A stretch of DNA of 63,189 bases from Candidatus Aegiribacteria sp. (GTDB lineage Bacteria; Fermentibacterota; Fermentibacteria; Fermentibacterales; JCC-6). The stretch is from positions 1 to 63,189 of the forward strand of contig JAGLOY010000016.1 of NCBI GenBank assembly GCA_023138735.1. The letters run 5' to 3'. Within the stretch, counting starts at the first letter, position 1; the number at the start of each line of letters is the position of its first letter. The translations under genes were made by a program, and so were the position numbers. Below the pieces are notes generated by a model. It did no database searches. It saw only the letters and a program-made list of their open reading frames with translations, and was not told the DNA's origin. Below, one piece after another: positions 1-7,946 of the stretch.

Positions 1-8
1 GGATTTGA

Positions 9-716
9 ATGAAAACGGGAGTATCCTTTTTCTGTCCTGCGTATAACGATCAGGATAACATCAGAAGTACCGTGGAGAACGTAATCGGGACACTTGAATC
101 TCTTGAGCAGGATTATGAGATAATCATTGTTGAGGATGGGTCTCCCGACGGAACTGCTGAGGTCGCCGATGTCCTCGCAGAGGAGTATCCCCGGGTGAAT
201 GTCATTCATCACTCTACAAACAGGGGGTACGGAGGAGCTCTCCGCAGCGGTTTCAGCCATGCCATGAATTTCGATAAGGTTGCTTACACAGATGGAGACG
301 GACAGTACGATTTCGCTGAATTCAGCCTTCTTCTGCAGGCGTACGACAGCGGTTGCGCTGTTGCGGGTTACAGGCTCAACAGGGCCGACAGCAGAAGAAG
401 AGTGATTCAGACCGGGATGTTCGGTCTCCTTCTGAAGCTCCTGTTCAGGTTGAATGTACGCGATGTGAACTGTTCAATGAAACTTTTTTCCAGGGAAACT
501 CTTAACGATATTGTAATAACCAGCGACAGCGCGTTCATCGATGCTGAAATACTCATTAAACTTGAGCGGAACGGTGTGGAAATCAGGCAGGTGGGTGTTC
601 ACCACAGACCAAGGCTTCATGGCATAGCCTCAGGTGCGAAGCTCCCCGTAGTACTGGCAACTATCAAGGATGCGTTCAGCCTTGCATTCTCAAGGGGAAA
701 AGCGGGGAACAGGTGA
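9..716 (+). CDS. GT2 family glycosyltransferase (polyprenyl-phosphate sugar transferase-like)
   Basis: This 235-residue protein is a GT-A fold glycosyltransferase that probably moves a sugar from a nucleotide donor to a lipid carrier or glycan on the cytoplasmic side. The sequence shows the N-terminal PAYND motif (residues 10-14), EDGSPDGT (42-49), the NRGYGGALRSG segment (about 71-81) and a metal-binding TDGDGQYD stretch (94-101). This pattern is typical of the dolichol-phosphate mannosyltransferase branch of GT2. There is no C-terminal membrane domain, so it is the short soluble form. It overlaps the next gene by 4 bases (GTGA), implying translational coupling with an RfbD-like reductase and a membrane glycosyltransferase. 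Donor and acceptor cannot be told from sequence. Confidence 0.85.
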   Translation: MKTGVSFFCPAYNDQDNIRSTVENVIGTLESLEQDYEIIIVEDGSPDGTAEVADVLAEEYPRVNVIHHSTNRGYGGALRSGFSHAMNFDKVAYTDGDGQYDFAEFSLLLQAYDSGCAVAGYRLNRADSRRRVIQTGMFGLLLKLLFRLNVRDVNCSMKLFSRETLNDIVITSDSAFIDAEILIKLERNGVEIRQVGVHHRPRLHGIASGAKLPVVLATIKDAFSLAFSRGKAGNR

Positions 717-1582
717 AAGTAACCGTACTCGGAGCAGGTGGAATGCTGGGATCGGATCTTATCCCGGTATGGCGGGAATCCTCTGATCTTGATTTTTATA
801 CACACAGCCAGTGCGATGCTGCAAATCGCGAACAGGTGAGGACTGTTCTTGAGAAAAACAGGCCTGACCTTGTTCTTCATCTGGCCGCTGCAACGGATGT
901 GGACAGGTGCCAGACAGACAGGAAATACGCCTACCTCAACAATACGATATCCTCCACTATCGTTGCCCAGGAATGCAACCGGATCGAGGCTGGAATAGTC
1001 TACATTTCTTCAATAGCGGTATTCGATGGCGAGAAAACAGAACCCTATACTGAATTCGACATGACGGTACCCGTCAACATCTATGGAGAATCAAAACTCC
1101 AGGGAGAGCGTGAAATAGCACAATTCTGCCCGCAGCACTGGATTTTCAGGACCGGGTGGCTTTTCGGAGGCGGTCCCCTTGACCGGAAATTTGTTGCGAA
1201 TATTCTCAGGAAAGCCAGGCAGGAGGAGTTGAGGGTGGTGCGGGATTGTGTGGGTTCACCAACCTATACCGTTGATCTCGCAAGGGGAATGCGTGAGATA
1301 GTCGGGAATCAGCCCTTTGGAGTCTATCACGTTGTCAACGCCGGACCCCTCGTCAGCAGATATGAGCTGGCCCGCCATATACTGGGGATTGCCCATTTCG
1401 ATCCTGATCGTATTACTCCCTGTCTTTCGGGAGATCTGGATCTTTCAGCTCCCCGGCCAAGAATGGAAGGCGCCCGATCAATGAAGCTTCCGCTTCTTGA
1501 GAATCCCCCTGTCCTTCCCGACTGGCGGGAGAGTCTCGAAGGATACATTGAAGAACGACTCAATCAGTTTTTATCCAGCTGA
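713..1582 (+). CDS. NAD-dependent sugar epimerase/dTDP-4-dehydrorhamnose reductase-like protein
   Basis: A short-chain dehydrogenase of 289 residues, closest in appearance to RfbD, which reduces dTDP-4-keto-L-rhamnose in the last step of dTDP-rhamnose synthesis. The Rossmann glycine motif GAGGMLGS is at residues 7-14, and the catalytic Tyr and Lys lie in YGESK (124-128). The length matches RfbD. The start is GTG, overlapping the upstream stop codon in GTGA. Its position between two glycosyltransferases supports a role in surface glycan precursor synthesis. No rfbA, rfbB or rfbC gene is seen nearby, so the exact substrate remains inferred. Confidence 0.78.
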   Translation: MKVTVLGAGGMLGSDLIPVWRESSDLDFYTHSQCDAANREQVRTVLEKNRPDLVLHLAAATDVDRCQTDRKYAYLNNTISSTIVAQECNRIEAGIVYISSIAVFDGEKTEPYTEFDMTVPVNIYGESKLQGEREIAQFCPQHWIFRTGWLFGGGPLDRKFVANILRKARQEELRVVRDCVGSPTYTVDLARGMREIVGNQPFGVYHVVNAGPLVSRYELARHILGIAHFDPDRITPCLSGDLDLSAPRPRMEGARSMKLPLLENPPVLPDWRESLEGYIEERLNQFLSS

Positions 1583-1585
1583 ACA

Positions 1586-3055
1586 ATGAATTACAGAAAA
1601 TACATCACCGATAACCCCCGGGTTGCCTACCTCCTTGTTTATTCTGTGGGGATGCTGCTCCGCCTGCTGTTAATAGGGGCTAAGAGTCTCTGGGTTGATG
1701 AAGCGTACGCCGCAGGGCTGATGGAAATGAATCCCATGGATCTAATCAGGATGTCCATTGCCGGCTCCCCTCATCCTCCCCTTGCTTTCCTATTCCTGAA
1801 GTTTTCAACACTTCTCTTCGGGCAGGGTGAAGTCGGCCTGCGGTTAGTCCCAGCCGTTGCCTCAGCACTCGCCGCTGTCCCCCTGATGCTGCTGATAGCC
1901 CGAAGAATCAACCTCTCATCTGCTTTATGGGCCGGTCTTATCTGGGCTGTTTCCCCCTTTGCCGTTTCCCTCGGACAGGAAGCATGGCTTTACGGGATTG
2001 TATCTTTTCTGGGATTCTTATTCATCGATATCGCAGACAGAGCATGGAACGGCAGCAGAAAAGCGCTGTATTTTATCGTTCCGATAGCGTTGATCGGTAT
2101 GCTTCTGCAGCATATGTTCGGTTTATTCGTTGCCGCTGGATTTGCCCTGTACTTCACTGTTCCACTCAAGGAGCGGCTTCCCTGGAGACAGCTTGCCCTT
2201 GTCTCAATAATCTTCGCTGTTCTTTACTCTCCCTTCGCCGTTCTTATGCTTGAGCAGGCTTCGTTCAGGGCCGATCGAATCAGCAGAGCCGCAATGGATA
2301 TGGCTGCCGTCTACCGGTACCGTTTACTGGTACGGATTCCCACAGTTTTTGTCAGGCTCATTCCGGGCGGGCTGCTGCTGGAATCGGGCCGTGGAATGCT
2401 GCATGATACCAAGCAGATCATCTTCTGGCTCACTTTTGGAGCAGGAAACCTTTTTCTGCTTTTTAATCTATTCCTCAGGAATCTGCTTGACAGAAAATTC
2501 AGAATATGGCTGCTCTTTCTCTTTGCAGTTCCCTTTCTGATCTTTCTGAAGGAAGATCCTACCGTAAGACACCTGACCATCCTATGGATACCGCTCGGTT
2601 TTGCAATTGCCGCTGCGTCCCGGAAGTGGAAGTACGCCGGCCCCATCATGCTTGCTGCAGCTGCCATCATGCTGCTTCCGTACTACAATATCAGGAGCTT
2701 CCCCTACCACAGATCTGACTGGAGAGGAGCTGCTGTATACGTTGAAGAGAGATTCTCTGATGGTGAAAGCGTCCTGGTTCTGGGAGGGCAGTCCGGAGGT
2801 CTCGCCTGGGACTATTACTCATCCGGCAGCTTTCCAAGAGCAGCTCTCGGCGGGGAAGATCCCTACCGTAACAGTATTGTTCCGGGAAGAAGCGCGCAGT
2901 CTGCCGTAGACAGCCTTCTGAACCTTCACGATTCCATCTGGTTAGTTAAGGATTACTGGGGTGGACCCAAAACCTCGGATGTGATAAGAGGTTACCGCGT
3001 TCTTTCGGAGATATGGATCAGTCCTGCAATGGAAGTAATCCATATTTCAAAATAG
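1586..3055 (+). CDS. GT39/ArnT-like membrane glycosyltransferase
   Basis: A 489-residue polytopic membrane protein with roughly a dozen hydrophobic segments. The first periplasmic loop carries WVDEAY (residues 36-41), the acidic pair typical of the GT-C fold GT39/GT83 families, which use polyprenyl-phosphate sugars as donors. A soluble C-terminal tail begins near residue 375. It follows the RfbD-like gene by 3 bases, so the three genes probably form one operon. A plausible scheme is that the GT2 enzyme makes a lipid-linked sugar and this protein transfers it to a protein, lipid or glycan outside the membrane. The acceptor is unknown. Confidence 0.75.
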   Translation: MNYRKYITDNPRVAYLLVYSVGMLLRLLLIGAKSLWVDEAYAAGLMEMNPMDLIRMSIAGSPHPPLAFLFLKFSTLLFGQGEVGLRLVPAVASALAAVPLMLLIARRINLSSALWAGLIWAVSPFAVSLGQEAWLYGIVSFLGFLFIDIADRAWNGSRKALYFIVPIALIGMLLQHMFGLFVAAGFALYFTVPLKERLPWRQLALVSIIFAVLYSPFAVLMLEQASFRADRISRAAMDMAAVYRYRLLVRIPTVFVRLIPGGLLLESGRGMLHDTKQIIFWLTFGAGNLFLLFNLFLRNLLDRKFRIWLLFLFAVPFLIFLKEDPTVRHLTILWIPLGFAIAAASRKWKYAGPIMLAAAAIMLLPYYNIRSFPYHRSDWRGAAVYVEERFSDGESVLVLGGQSGGLAWDYYSSGSFPRAALGGEDPYRNSIVPGRSAQSAVDSLLNLHDSIWLVKDYWGGPKTSDVIRGYRVLSEIWISPAMEVIHISK

Positions 3056-3066
3056 GCACTCACTAT

Positions 3067-3449
3067 TGGGGTCGTATCTTGAATTTTGGCTTTATTGTTG
3101 TAATAGTTTTCCTATGACTAGATCACTCCGAATAGAATATCCCGGTGCTTTGTATCACGTAACTGCTCGAGGAATCTCTTGTCGGAAGTGATCAATTCCG
3201 TGATCTTCCCGAAGTTCCCCGCAATCAAAGATTCCTAAATCGCCCCTCACTTGAGGATCCTTTTGCAAGTGCTTCAGATTAAGTCAGCCACAATAAAGCT
3301 ATCTATACTGCTCATATAAAACATGGATATAGCCAGCAGGAGATTGCTAAGCATTCTGGTATGCACTACAGTACTATCAGTAAGATCATAGAGATCCTTG
3401 AGAATAGCAATTAGAGAGAAGAAACACCAAAATTCAAGATACGACCCCA
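3067..3449 (+). mobile_element. Non-autonomous RAYT-type element with terminal inverted repeats
   Basis: A 383-bp element bounded by perfect 23-bp inverted repeats at 3067-3089 and 3427-3449; the outer end begins TGGGGTCGTATCTTG. No clear target-site duplication is visible. It contains the beginning and end of a REP-associated tyrosine transposase gene but lacks the catalytic middle, so it resembles a MITE made by internal deletion. It sits between the convergent 1586-3055 and 3460-3768 genes and accounts for the only gene-free stretch over 300 bases in the window. Confidence 0.82.
3114..3414 (+). pseudogene. RAYT (Y1/IS200-like) transposase remnant
   Basis: An ATG at 3114 opens 25 codons reading MTRSLRIEYPGALYHVTARG, which is the highly characteristic N-terminus of REP-associated tyrosine transposases, before a TGA at 3189. 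Near the right end, another frame ending with TAG at 3412-3414 encodes KHGYSQQEIAKHSGMHYSTI, the C-terminal helix-turn-helix typical of the same proteins. The HUH motif and the catalytic tyrosine region are missing. The coding remnant is therefore inactive and could move only if a full-length copy elsewhere acts on its ends. Confidence 0.82.
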
Positions 3450-3459
3450 GATTGGCATC

Positions 3460-3768
3460 TCACTCCCTGACGTGTTCAAGACCCTTTGAGACAAGATCTT
3501 TCACGTGGTCATCGTCCAGCATGTAGAAAACATGCCTTCCATTTTTGCGGCTTCTGACAAGCCTGGCCGTGCGGAGGGACCGAAGCTGGTGGGAAACGGC
3601 AGAAACGCTTACATCTGTCTGCTCTGCAAGTTCACAGACGCATTTCTCACCACTGAACATCGACATCAGCAGGAGCAGCCTCGTCGGATCAGCCATCTGA
3701 TGAAAAAGCTCGGCCAGAACTTTGACTTCCCCGGCTTCAGCCTGAAGATCTTGTCCAGGATCTGTCAT
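3460..3768 (-). CDS. ArsR/SmtB-family metal-responsive repressor
   Basis: A 102-residue winged-helix repressor that should dissociate from DNA on binding metal. The recognition helix lies in SVSAVSHQLRSLR. Two kinds of metal site are visible: CVC at residues 43-45 (alpha-3 type, thiol-rich) and an alpha-5 DxHx10HxxE set formed by D86, H88, H99 and E102, as in zinc and cobalt/nickel sensors. The start codon overlaps the permease stop in TAATGA, so the two genes are translationally coupled and the repressor is made downstream of the pump it controls. The likely operator is the palindrome at 5033-5046. Zn(II) is the most likely effector, with Cd, Pb, Co or Ni possible. Confidence 0.87.
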   Translation of the reverse strand: MTDPGQDLQAEAGEVKVLAELFHQMADPTRLLLLMSMFSGEKCVCELAEQTDVSVSAVSHQLRSLRTARLVRSRKNGRHVFYMLDDDHVKDLVSKGLEHVRE

Positions 3769-5003
3769 TATTCCCCCCTTACATCGTAACCAAGTTCCCT
3801 GATTGTCCGGACTGCTTCTACTCTGTCAAATTTCGAGCCGCTGTCCAGTGCCAGAACGACGGTGTCTTTCCCGGCCGAGGCGGTTACATTGAGTATTCCC
3901 GGCAGTTTATTAAGAGCTGTGTTTACTGCCATCTCACACTTCGAGCAGTTCATGCCGTTAACAACGAACTTCACTGTTTCCTGCCCGTTGCCTTTTCCAG
4001 AGGATTTCAATCTGAGATTAAGAAACTCTCTGAAGGCGAACCAGGCCATTCCGGAGATCATGAACACACCGGCTGCAATACTGAGCAAACCTGTAATCGA
4101 ATTCATGGCATGTTCGGTATGGTAGGCCTGGGATACTGAAACGTTAAGTGAGTTGAGGATTCCTCCCGCGGCAAGACTGATAATTATTACGGTCAGTATG
4201 TAGACCAGGAATACTTTCGTTCCAAGGGTTTTACGAACCGCGCCCATGGTTGCCGCGTTCGTGGCAGGACCGGCCATGAGAAATACAAGAGCGCTGCCCA
4301 CAGGAAATCCGGCATATATCAGACCGGCCGCGATCGGGACCGATGCCACAGAGCATACGTAGAGCGGAATACCGATTGCAAGCGCGGCCAGCAGTCCAAG
4401 CGGACCGTTTAAAACGGTGAACTCTGACAGCTGTCCCGGTTCGAGGAAAGTGGTGATCAGGGCGGATATAACTATTCCGATGGCAAGCCATCCGTAAATA
4501 TCCCGAAAGAGACCGTTGAAAGAGTAATTCCAGATCCGCCTTGGAAGTGAACCGGTTTCAATCTCCGTGCATGCAGGTCTGGTTCCCTGGTTTTCACTGC
4601 CATTGCCTACTCGATCGGCTATGGTTCCACCCAGAATGCCTGCAACGAATGCTGCGATGACCTTGGCAAGTGCAATAGGCCAGCCTAGAATAGACCACGT
4701 TACAGCAATGGAATCGACTCCGGTCTGAGGAGTGCTGATAAGGAATGACGTAACAGCGCCCATGGATGCTCCGTCTCTTCGGAGGCCCAGCGCCGCAGGC
4801 AGTACTCCGCAGGAGCACAGAGGCAGAGGCACACCCACCAGGGCTGCCTTGGCGCTGCTTCTGAATCCTGGTTTTCCCAGGTGGGTAAGCACCCTGTCTT
4901 TCTTAACAAAAACATGCAGGAGTCCTGCAAGAAGCAGCCCGAGAAGAAGTGAAGGCGCAAGGGCTACGATTGTACTCCACAGGGCATCTATAAATCCAAG
5001 CAT
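3768..5003 (-). CDS. SO_0444-type metal efflux permease with C-terminal HMA domain
   Basis: A 411-residue inner-membrane permease of the ArsP/DUF318-like superfamily, closest to the SO_0444 Cu/Zn efflux group. The PLCSCG motif at residues 61-66 lies at the start of the second helix bundle, and about 8-10 hydrophobic segments are present. From about residue 345 a heavy-metal-associated domain follows, with GMNCSKC placing C353 and C356 for metal capture. It is the first gene of an operon with the ArsR repressor and has a strong promoter overlapped by a palindromic operator. Metal delivery from the HMA tail to the pore is inferred. Metal specificity (Zn, Cu or As) is not resolved. Confidence 0.84.
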   Translation of the reverse strand: MLGFIDALWSTIVALAPSLLLGLLLAGLLHVFVKKDRVLTHLGKPGFRSSAKAALVGVPLPLCSCGVLPAALGLRRDGASMGAVTSFLISTPQTGVDSIAVTWSILGWPIALAKVIAAFVAGILGGTIADRVGNGSENQGTRPACTEIETGSLPRRIWNYSFNGLFRDIYGWLAIGIVISALITTFLEPGQLSEFTVLNGPLGLLAALAIGIPLYVCSVASVPIAAGLIYAGFPVGSALVFLMAGPATNAATMGAVRKTLGTKVFLVYILTVIIISLAAGGILNSLNVSVSQAYHTEHAMNSITGLLSIAAGVFMISGMAWFAFREFLNLRLKSSGKGNGQETVKFVVNGMNCSKCEMAVNTALNKLPGILNVTASAGKDTVVLALDSGSKFDRVEAVRTIRELGYDVRGE

Positions 5004-5032
5004 TGAAACATCCTCTTATTCTATTGAATATA

Positions 5033-5046
5033 TGAGCAATTGCTCA
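5033..5046. promoter_or_regulatory. ArsR/SmtB-type operator palindrome
   Basis: TGAGCAATTGCTCA is a perfect 14-bp palindrome with imperfect AT-rich extensions on both sides. It matches the form of SmtB/CzrA-class operators and lies immediately downstream of the -10 box of the permease promoter, where a bound repressor would block initiation. The adjacent operon encodes an ArsR-family protein. Confidence 0.82.
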
Positions 5047-5049
5047 AGT

Positions 5050-5077
5050 ATTATAATAAAGAGATCAGATCTGTCAA
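5050..5077 (-). promoter_or_regulatory. Sigma-70 promoter of the metal-efflux operon
   Basis: On the minus strand TTGACA (5072-5077) is separated by 16 bases from TATAAT (5050-5055). Both boxes match the consensus exactly. The operator at 5033-5046 starts 3 bases downstream of the -10 box. Confidence 0.8.
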
Positions 5078-5223
5078 GAACCGTAGAGATTCCGGAACCC
5101 TGATCAATCTTGTTCAGTATCCAGGTGTTCTGTTATTGTATTCGTAGTATTCTGAATTGAGGCATACGTTGGTATGATGCCTTTCTCATGGTCATCGTAC
5201 TGATCTGATCCACTGGAGGAAAT

Positions 5224-6744
5224 ATGAAATCGTCTATCATTGCTGTTCTGTTATTTGTTGTGTTCAATTCCATTTCATCAGGTACTGATATCATCCAGTT
5301 CAGAGAGCTGACTTCCGGATTAAACAGTGCCTTCGATCTATTCGAGTCCAGCCTTACTGAAAGTGATTATATCAACGAAACTCTTCTGCTCGACAGCATT
5401 CTCTATCCTGACAGCGTTGAGCGGCACTTCTACTATGTCATTCCACCCGATTGCGATCCGGAAGAGCCGAGTCCTCTGTTCGTATGGCTTCACGGAGGAG
5501 TCAGCACTGAGGACCTTCGCACGATGGAACCGGAAATACTGACAGAATGGTATCTGATTCCCCGGCTCCTTGAAGAAGGTTACTTCATCGCTTTTCCATG
5601 CGGTCAGCTGGATGCCACATGGTGGGATCCTGTAGGGGAGGAGGGTATCCTCCGGATCGTTCGATGGATGAAGATGAACTTCAACGTTGACGACTCCAGG
5701 GTCTTCGTTGGAGGTTTCTCTGACGGCGCTTCAGGAAGCTTCTCTCTGATGATGTGCAGCCCGAGCTGCTTCGCGGGTTATCTCGCCTTCTCAGGACATA
5801 TCGGTGTAGCTGCGATAGATGGCGAACGGGCAACATATCTCCCCAGTCTTTCAAACAGGCCCGGCATTGCATCCCACAGCGATGAGGATGGACTGTACCC
5901 CACCGGAAAAATGGCTCCCACAGTAGCTCTGGCGGAATCTGCCGGAGCGGTAATAGAGTACCACACTTTCCAGGGATTCGAGCATGACCCCTCTTACCTG
6001 CCTCAGCTGGAAGACAGAATATTCGAGTTCCTTTCGGAAACGGAGAGGGAGAGGTTTCCACGCAGTATCACCTGGGAAGCCGGGGAACCATCCGGCTGTG
6101 ACTGGCTGATGGTGGATTCAATTATTCCGTGGCCTCTTATTGGCAGTGACATTGATTACAATACACTGCTCGTGTCCGACAGGCTCAGGTTCGGTTTCTA
6201 TGCCGATTGGGACTACGAAGGTGATGGGGTTTTTGTGGCGGGTGTCGTGGACGGGGATGTCCCTGCGGCCAGGCTGGGGCTTGGGGAGAACGACGTAATT
6301 ATCGGTTTCGAGGGGGAGGATATTACCAGCCTTGATGAAATAGGGATACTGCAGGAGGAAATGCTGCCCGGAGACAGCTTTTCCATAGCGATCCTTCGTA
6401 ATTCCGAAGTGCTTCCACTGCGGGACATGTTCAACCCTGCCGAGTACTACTGGCTTCTCCCGAGGTCCGGACCTTCTGTCAGGATTGAAGCCGATTACTC
6501 ACAGAACAGATTCGACATCACAGTTAACCGATTCTGTATGCTCCGACTGCTCCTCCATCCGGAAATGGTGGATTTCAGCAGTGAAATAGTCGTAACCTGC
6601 AACGGTTACGAAATCTTCCGGGGACCGGTCGAGGAGGACGGCAATTATGCCATGGGTAACCTCATGGAAACTCTGGATCTTGAAAGGTGCTATACAGCCG
6701 AATTGGAGCTTAATCTGGAGGAACTTCTGCTGCCGTTGATGTAA
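5224..6744 (+). CDS. Secreted alpha/beta-hydrolase (esterase-like) with PDZ domain
   Basis: A 506-residue exported protein with an N-terminal signal peptide. Residues about 65-275 form an alpha/beta-hydrolase of the PHB-depolymerase/feruloyl-esterase type. The oxyanion segment is WLHGG (88-92), the nucleophile lies in GFSDG (S166), and a late histidine is in GFEHDPS (H254), with an acidic residue near 220. A PDZ domain follows at about 325-400 (GVFVAGVVDGDVPAARLGL) and then a C-terminal beta-rich region. A hydrolase fused to a PDZ domain is uncommon; the PDZ may bind peptide ends or the substrate. The start has a GGAGGA Shine-Dalgarno. Its 3' end overlaps the convergent 6710-7246 gene by 35 bases. 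Confidence 0.75.
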   Translation: MKSSIIAVLLFVVFNSISSGTDIIQFRELTSGLNSAFDLFESSLTESDYINETLLLDSILYPDSVERHFYYVIPPDCDPEEPSPLFVWLHGGVSTEDLRTMEPEILTEWYLIPRLLEEGYFIAFPCGQLDATWWDPVGEEGILRIVRWMKMNFNVDDSRVFVGGFSDGASGSFSLMMCSPSCFAGYLAFSGHIGVAAIDGERATYLPSLSNRPGIASHSDEDGLYPTGKMAPTVALAESAGAVIEYHTFQGFEHDPSYLPQLEDRIFEFLSETERERFPRSITWEAGEPSGCDWLMVDSIIPWPLIGSDIDYNTLLVSDRLRFGFYADWDYEGDGVFVAGVVDGDVPAARLGLGENDVIIGFEGEDITSLDEIGILQEEMLPGDSFSIAILRNSEVLPLRDMFNPAEYYWLLPRSGPSVRIEADYSQNRFDITVNRFCMLRLLLHPEMVDFSSEIVVTCNGYEIFRGPVEEDGNYAMGNLMETLDLERCYTAELELNLEELLLPLM

Positions 6745-7246
6745 GAACCTTCTCTATCCCTCCGACGTACATTCTGTGGTAACCCTTTTCGGGGTAGAGG
6801 TCGTCGATTTCATCGTCAAGAAATCTTTTCGGCTGAATATCCTGGTAGTAGAGCTTCCTGCACACTAAGATAAGCTTAGCCTCTTCAAAGGCTACCGTTC
6901 CTGCTGACGGTTCGAATGGTGTCAGACCTGTTGCAACGGCCTTGTCAGTTTCCCTGCCCGAATGGGAACCGCAGTACTTAAGTGCATCCCTGCAATCTTC
7001 CGGGAAGAAACTCATTGTGAATAACCCGTTATTCTCCATGAATTTCCATGTATGTCTCCCGGGTCTCACGAATACAAAGGCAACCCTCTTATTCCAGAGC
7101 TGCCCCATGCCGCCCCAGCTTGCGGTCATGGTGTTGTATCCGGCAGCGGAAGCGCAGGCAGTCAGAAGGAACCAATCCTCCGCTATAAGTTTGAAAACGC
7201 TCTCTGAAATATCGTCAGGCTTGATCTCTTTGAAGAATGGTTTCAT
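6710..7246 (-). CDS. Flavin reductase-like (flavoredoxin family) FMN-binding protein
   Basis: A 178-residue split-barrel flavoprotein of the flavin reductase-like/flavoredoxin family. The conserved pattern is visible in MTASWGGMGQLW near residue 42, FVRPGRHTW (about 59-67) and NGLFTMSFF. These proteins bind FMN and act in electron transfer or flavin reduction. The C-terminal end lies inside the end of the convergent hydrolase gene (35-base overlap). The DOMON lipoprotein lies 18 bases upstream on the same strand, so the two may be cotranscribed and share a redox theme. The physiological partner is unknown. Confidence 0.76.
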   Translation of the reverse strand: MKPFFKEIKPDDISESVFKLIAEDWFLLTACASAAGYNTMTASWGGMGQLWNKRVAFVFVRPGRHTWKFMENNGLFTMSFFPEDCRDALKYCGSHSGRETDKAVATGLTPFEPSAGTVAFEEAKLILVCRKLYYQDIQPKRFLDDEIDDLYPEKGYHRMYVGGIEKVLTSTAAEVPPD

Positions 7247-7264
7247 TGAAGCTCCGTATGCTTT

Positions 7265-7831
7265 CTAGATTTTTATGGATGTATTCGAAATCGTAGTGTA
7301 AGCCGAGGTAAAATTGTCGGCTCCGTCTGCTGCGCAGACAAGGACGATGTTATAGGTCTGTCCCTCTGAAAGGACATTGTCGTAAAGGTCGCCCGAATCA
7401 AGGGGGATCGTGAAAAAGATAGTTGTTGTTCCCGAACCTTCACTGCCGGACTTGTCCGATACGTTCTGCTCTCCGCCCTGCAGGTCGGTGTCGGAAACAT
7501 GGGTATCGCTGTCGACTCCGAAATCATCTCTGATACTGACTGAAGAACCGCTTACATAACCGATAATAATGTTGGAATCATGCAGCATATAGGATCCTGC
7601 GAACCCTACTGCAATCCAGCCGGTTGAGGGTCCCCTGAGCTCAACTTCCAGGTTGCTGTCCTGAACTCTCCACTTAAGCACAAAACCTTCATGTGAGAGG
7701 GTTCTCCAACCATTGGGATCGAAAGGGTTATCCTGGCATGCCAGGAATAAGATGAGGAGAGCAAGAAAGAGTGCGGAAAGAATACAGTATTTTTTAATGA
7801 TAGATAACCTCCTGACAGAATTGCTGTGCAT
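7265..7831 (-). CDS. DOMON-domain lipoprotein
   Basis: A 188-codon reading frame with a hydrophobic signal and lipobox LFLAC, so the mature protein should be lipid-anchored. The rest is a beta-rich DOMON-like domain, with GWIAVGFAG followed by IIGYVSGSSVSIRDDFG and a C-terminal FFTIPLDSGD strand. Such domains bind heme or sugars outside the membrane. The ATG at 7831 lacks a Shine-Dalgarno. A strong AGGAGG (7808-7813) lies inside the frame, 6 bases before ATC and 9 before ATT AAA AAA (7798), which would give a textbook lipoprotein start, MKKYCILSALFL. The actual start may thus be a non-standard codon. Confidence 0.72.
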   Translation of the reverse strand: MHSNSVRRLSIIKKYCILSALFLALLILFLACQDNPFDPNGWRTLSHEGFVLKWRVQDSNLEVELRGPSTGWIAVGFAGSYMLHDSNIIIGYVSGSSVSIRDDFGVDSDTHVSDTDLQGGEQNVSDKSGSEGSGTTTIFFTIPLDSGDLYDNVLSEGQTYNIVLVCAADGADNFTSAYTTISNTSIKI

Positions 7832-7946
7832 TCTGGAAACAAATATGTCAGCTTCCCGTTCCCCGGTAAACAGCTGCCACTTGAATTTTCCCTCTCATTT
7901 CCACAGAATAGTCGTGTTATAAGCGAAATTTCATCGGAGGAGTTGT

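Noticed and set aside
3114-3414. A functional transposase in the 3' intergenic region
   Set aside because: The N-terminal frame stops after 25 codons and the catalytic part is absent, so it is counted as a pseudogene within a non-autonomous element.
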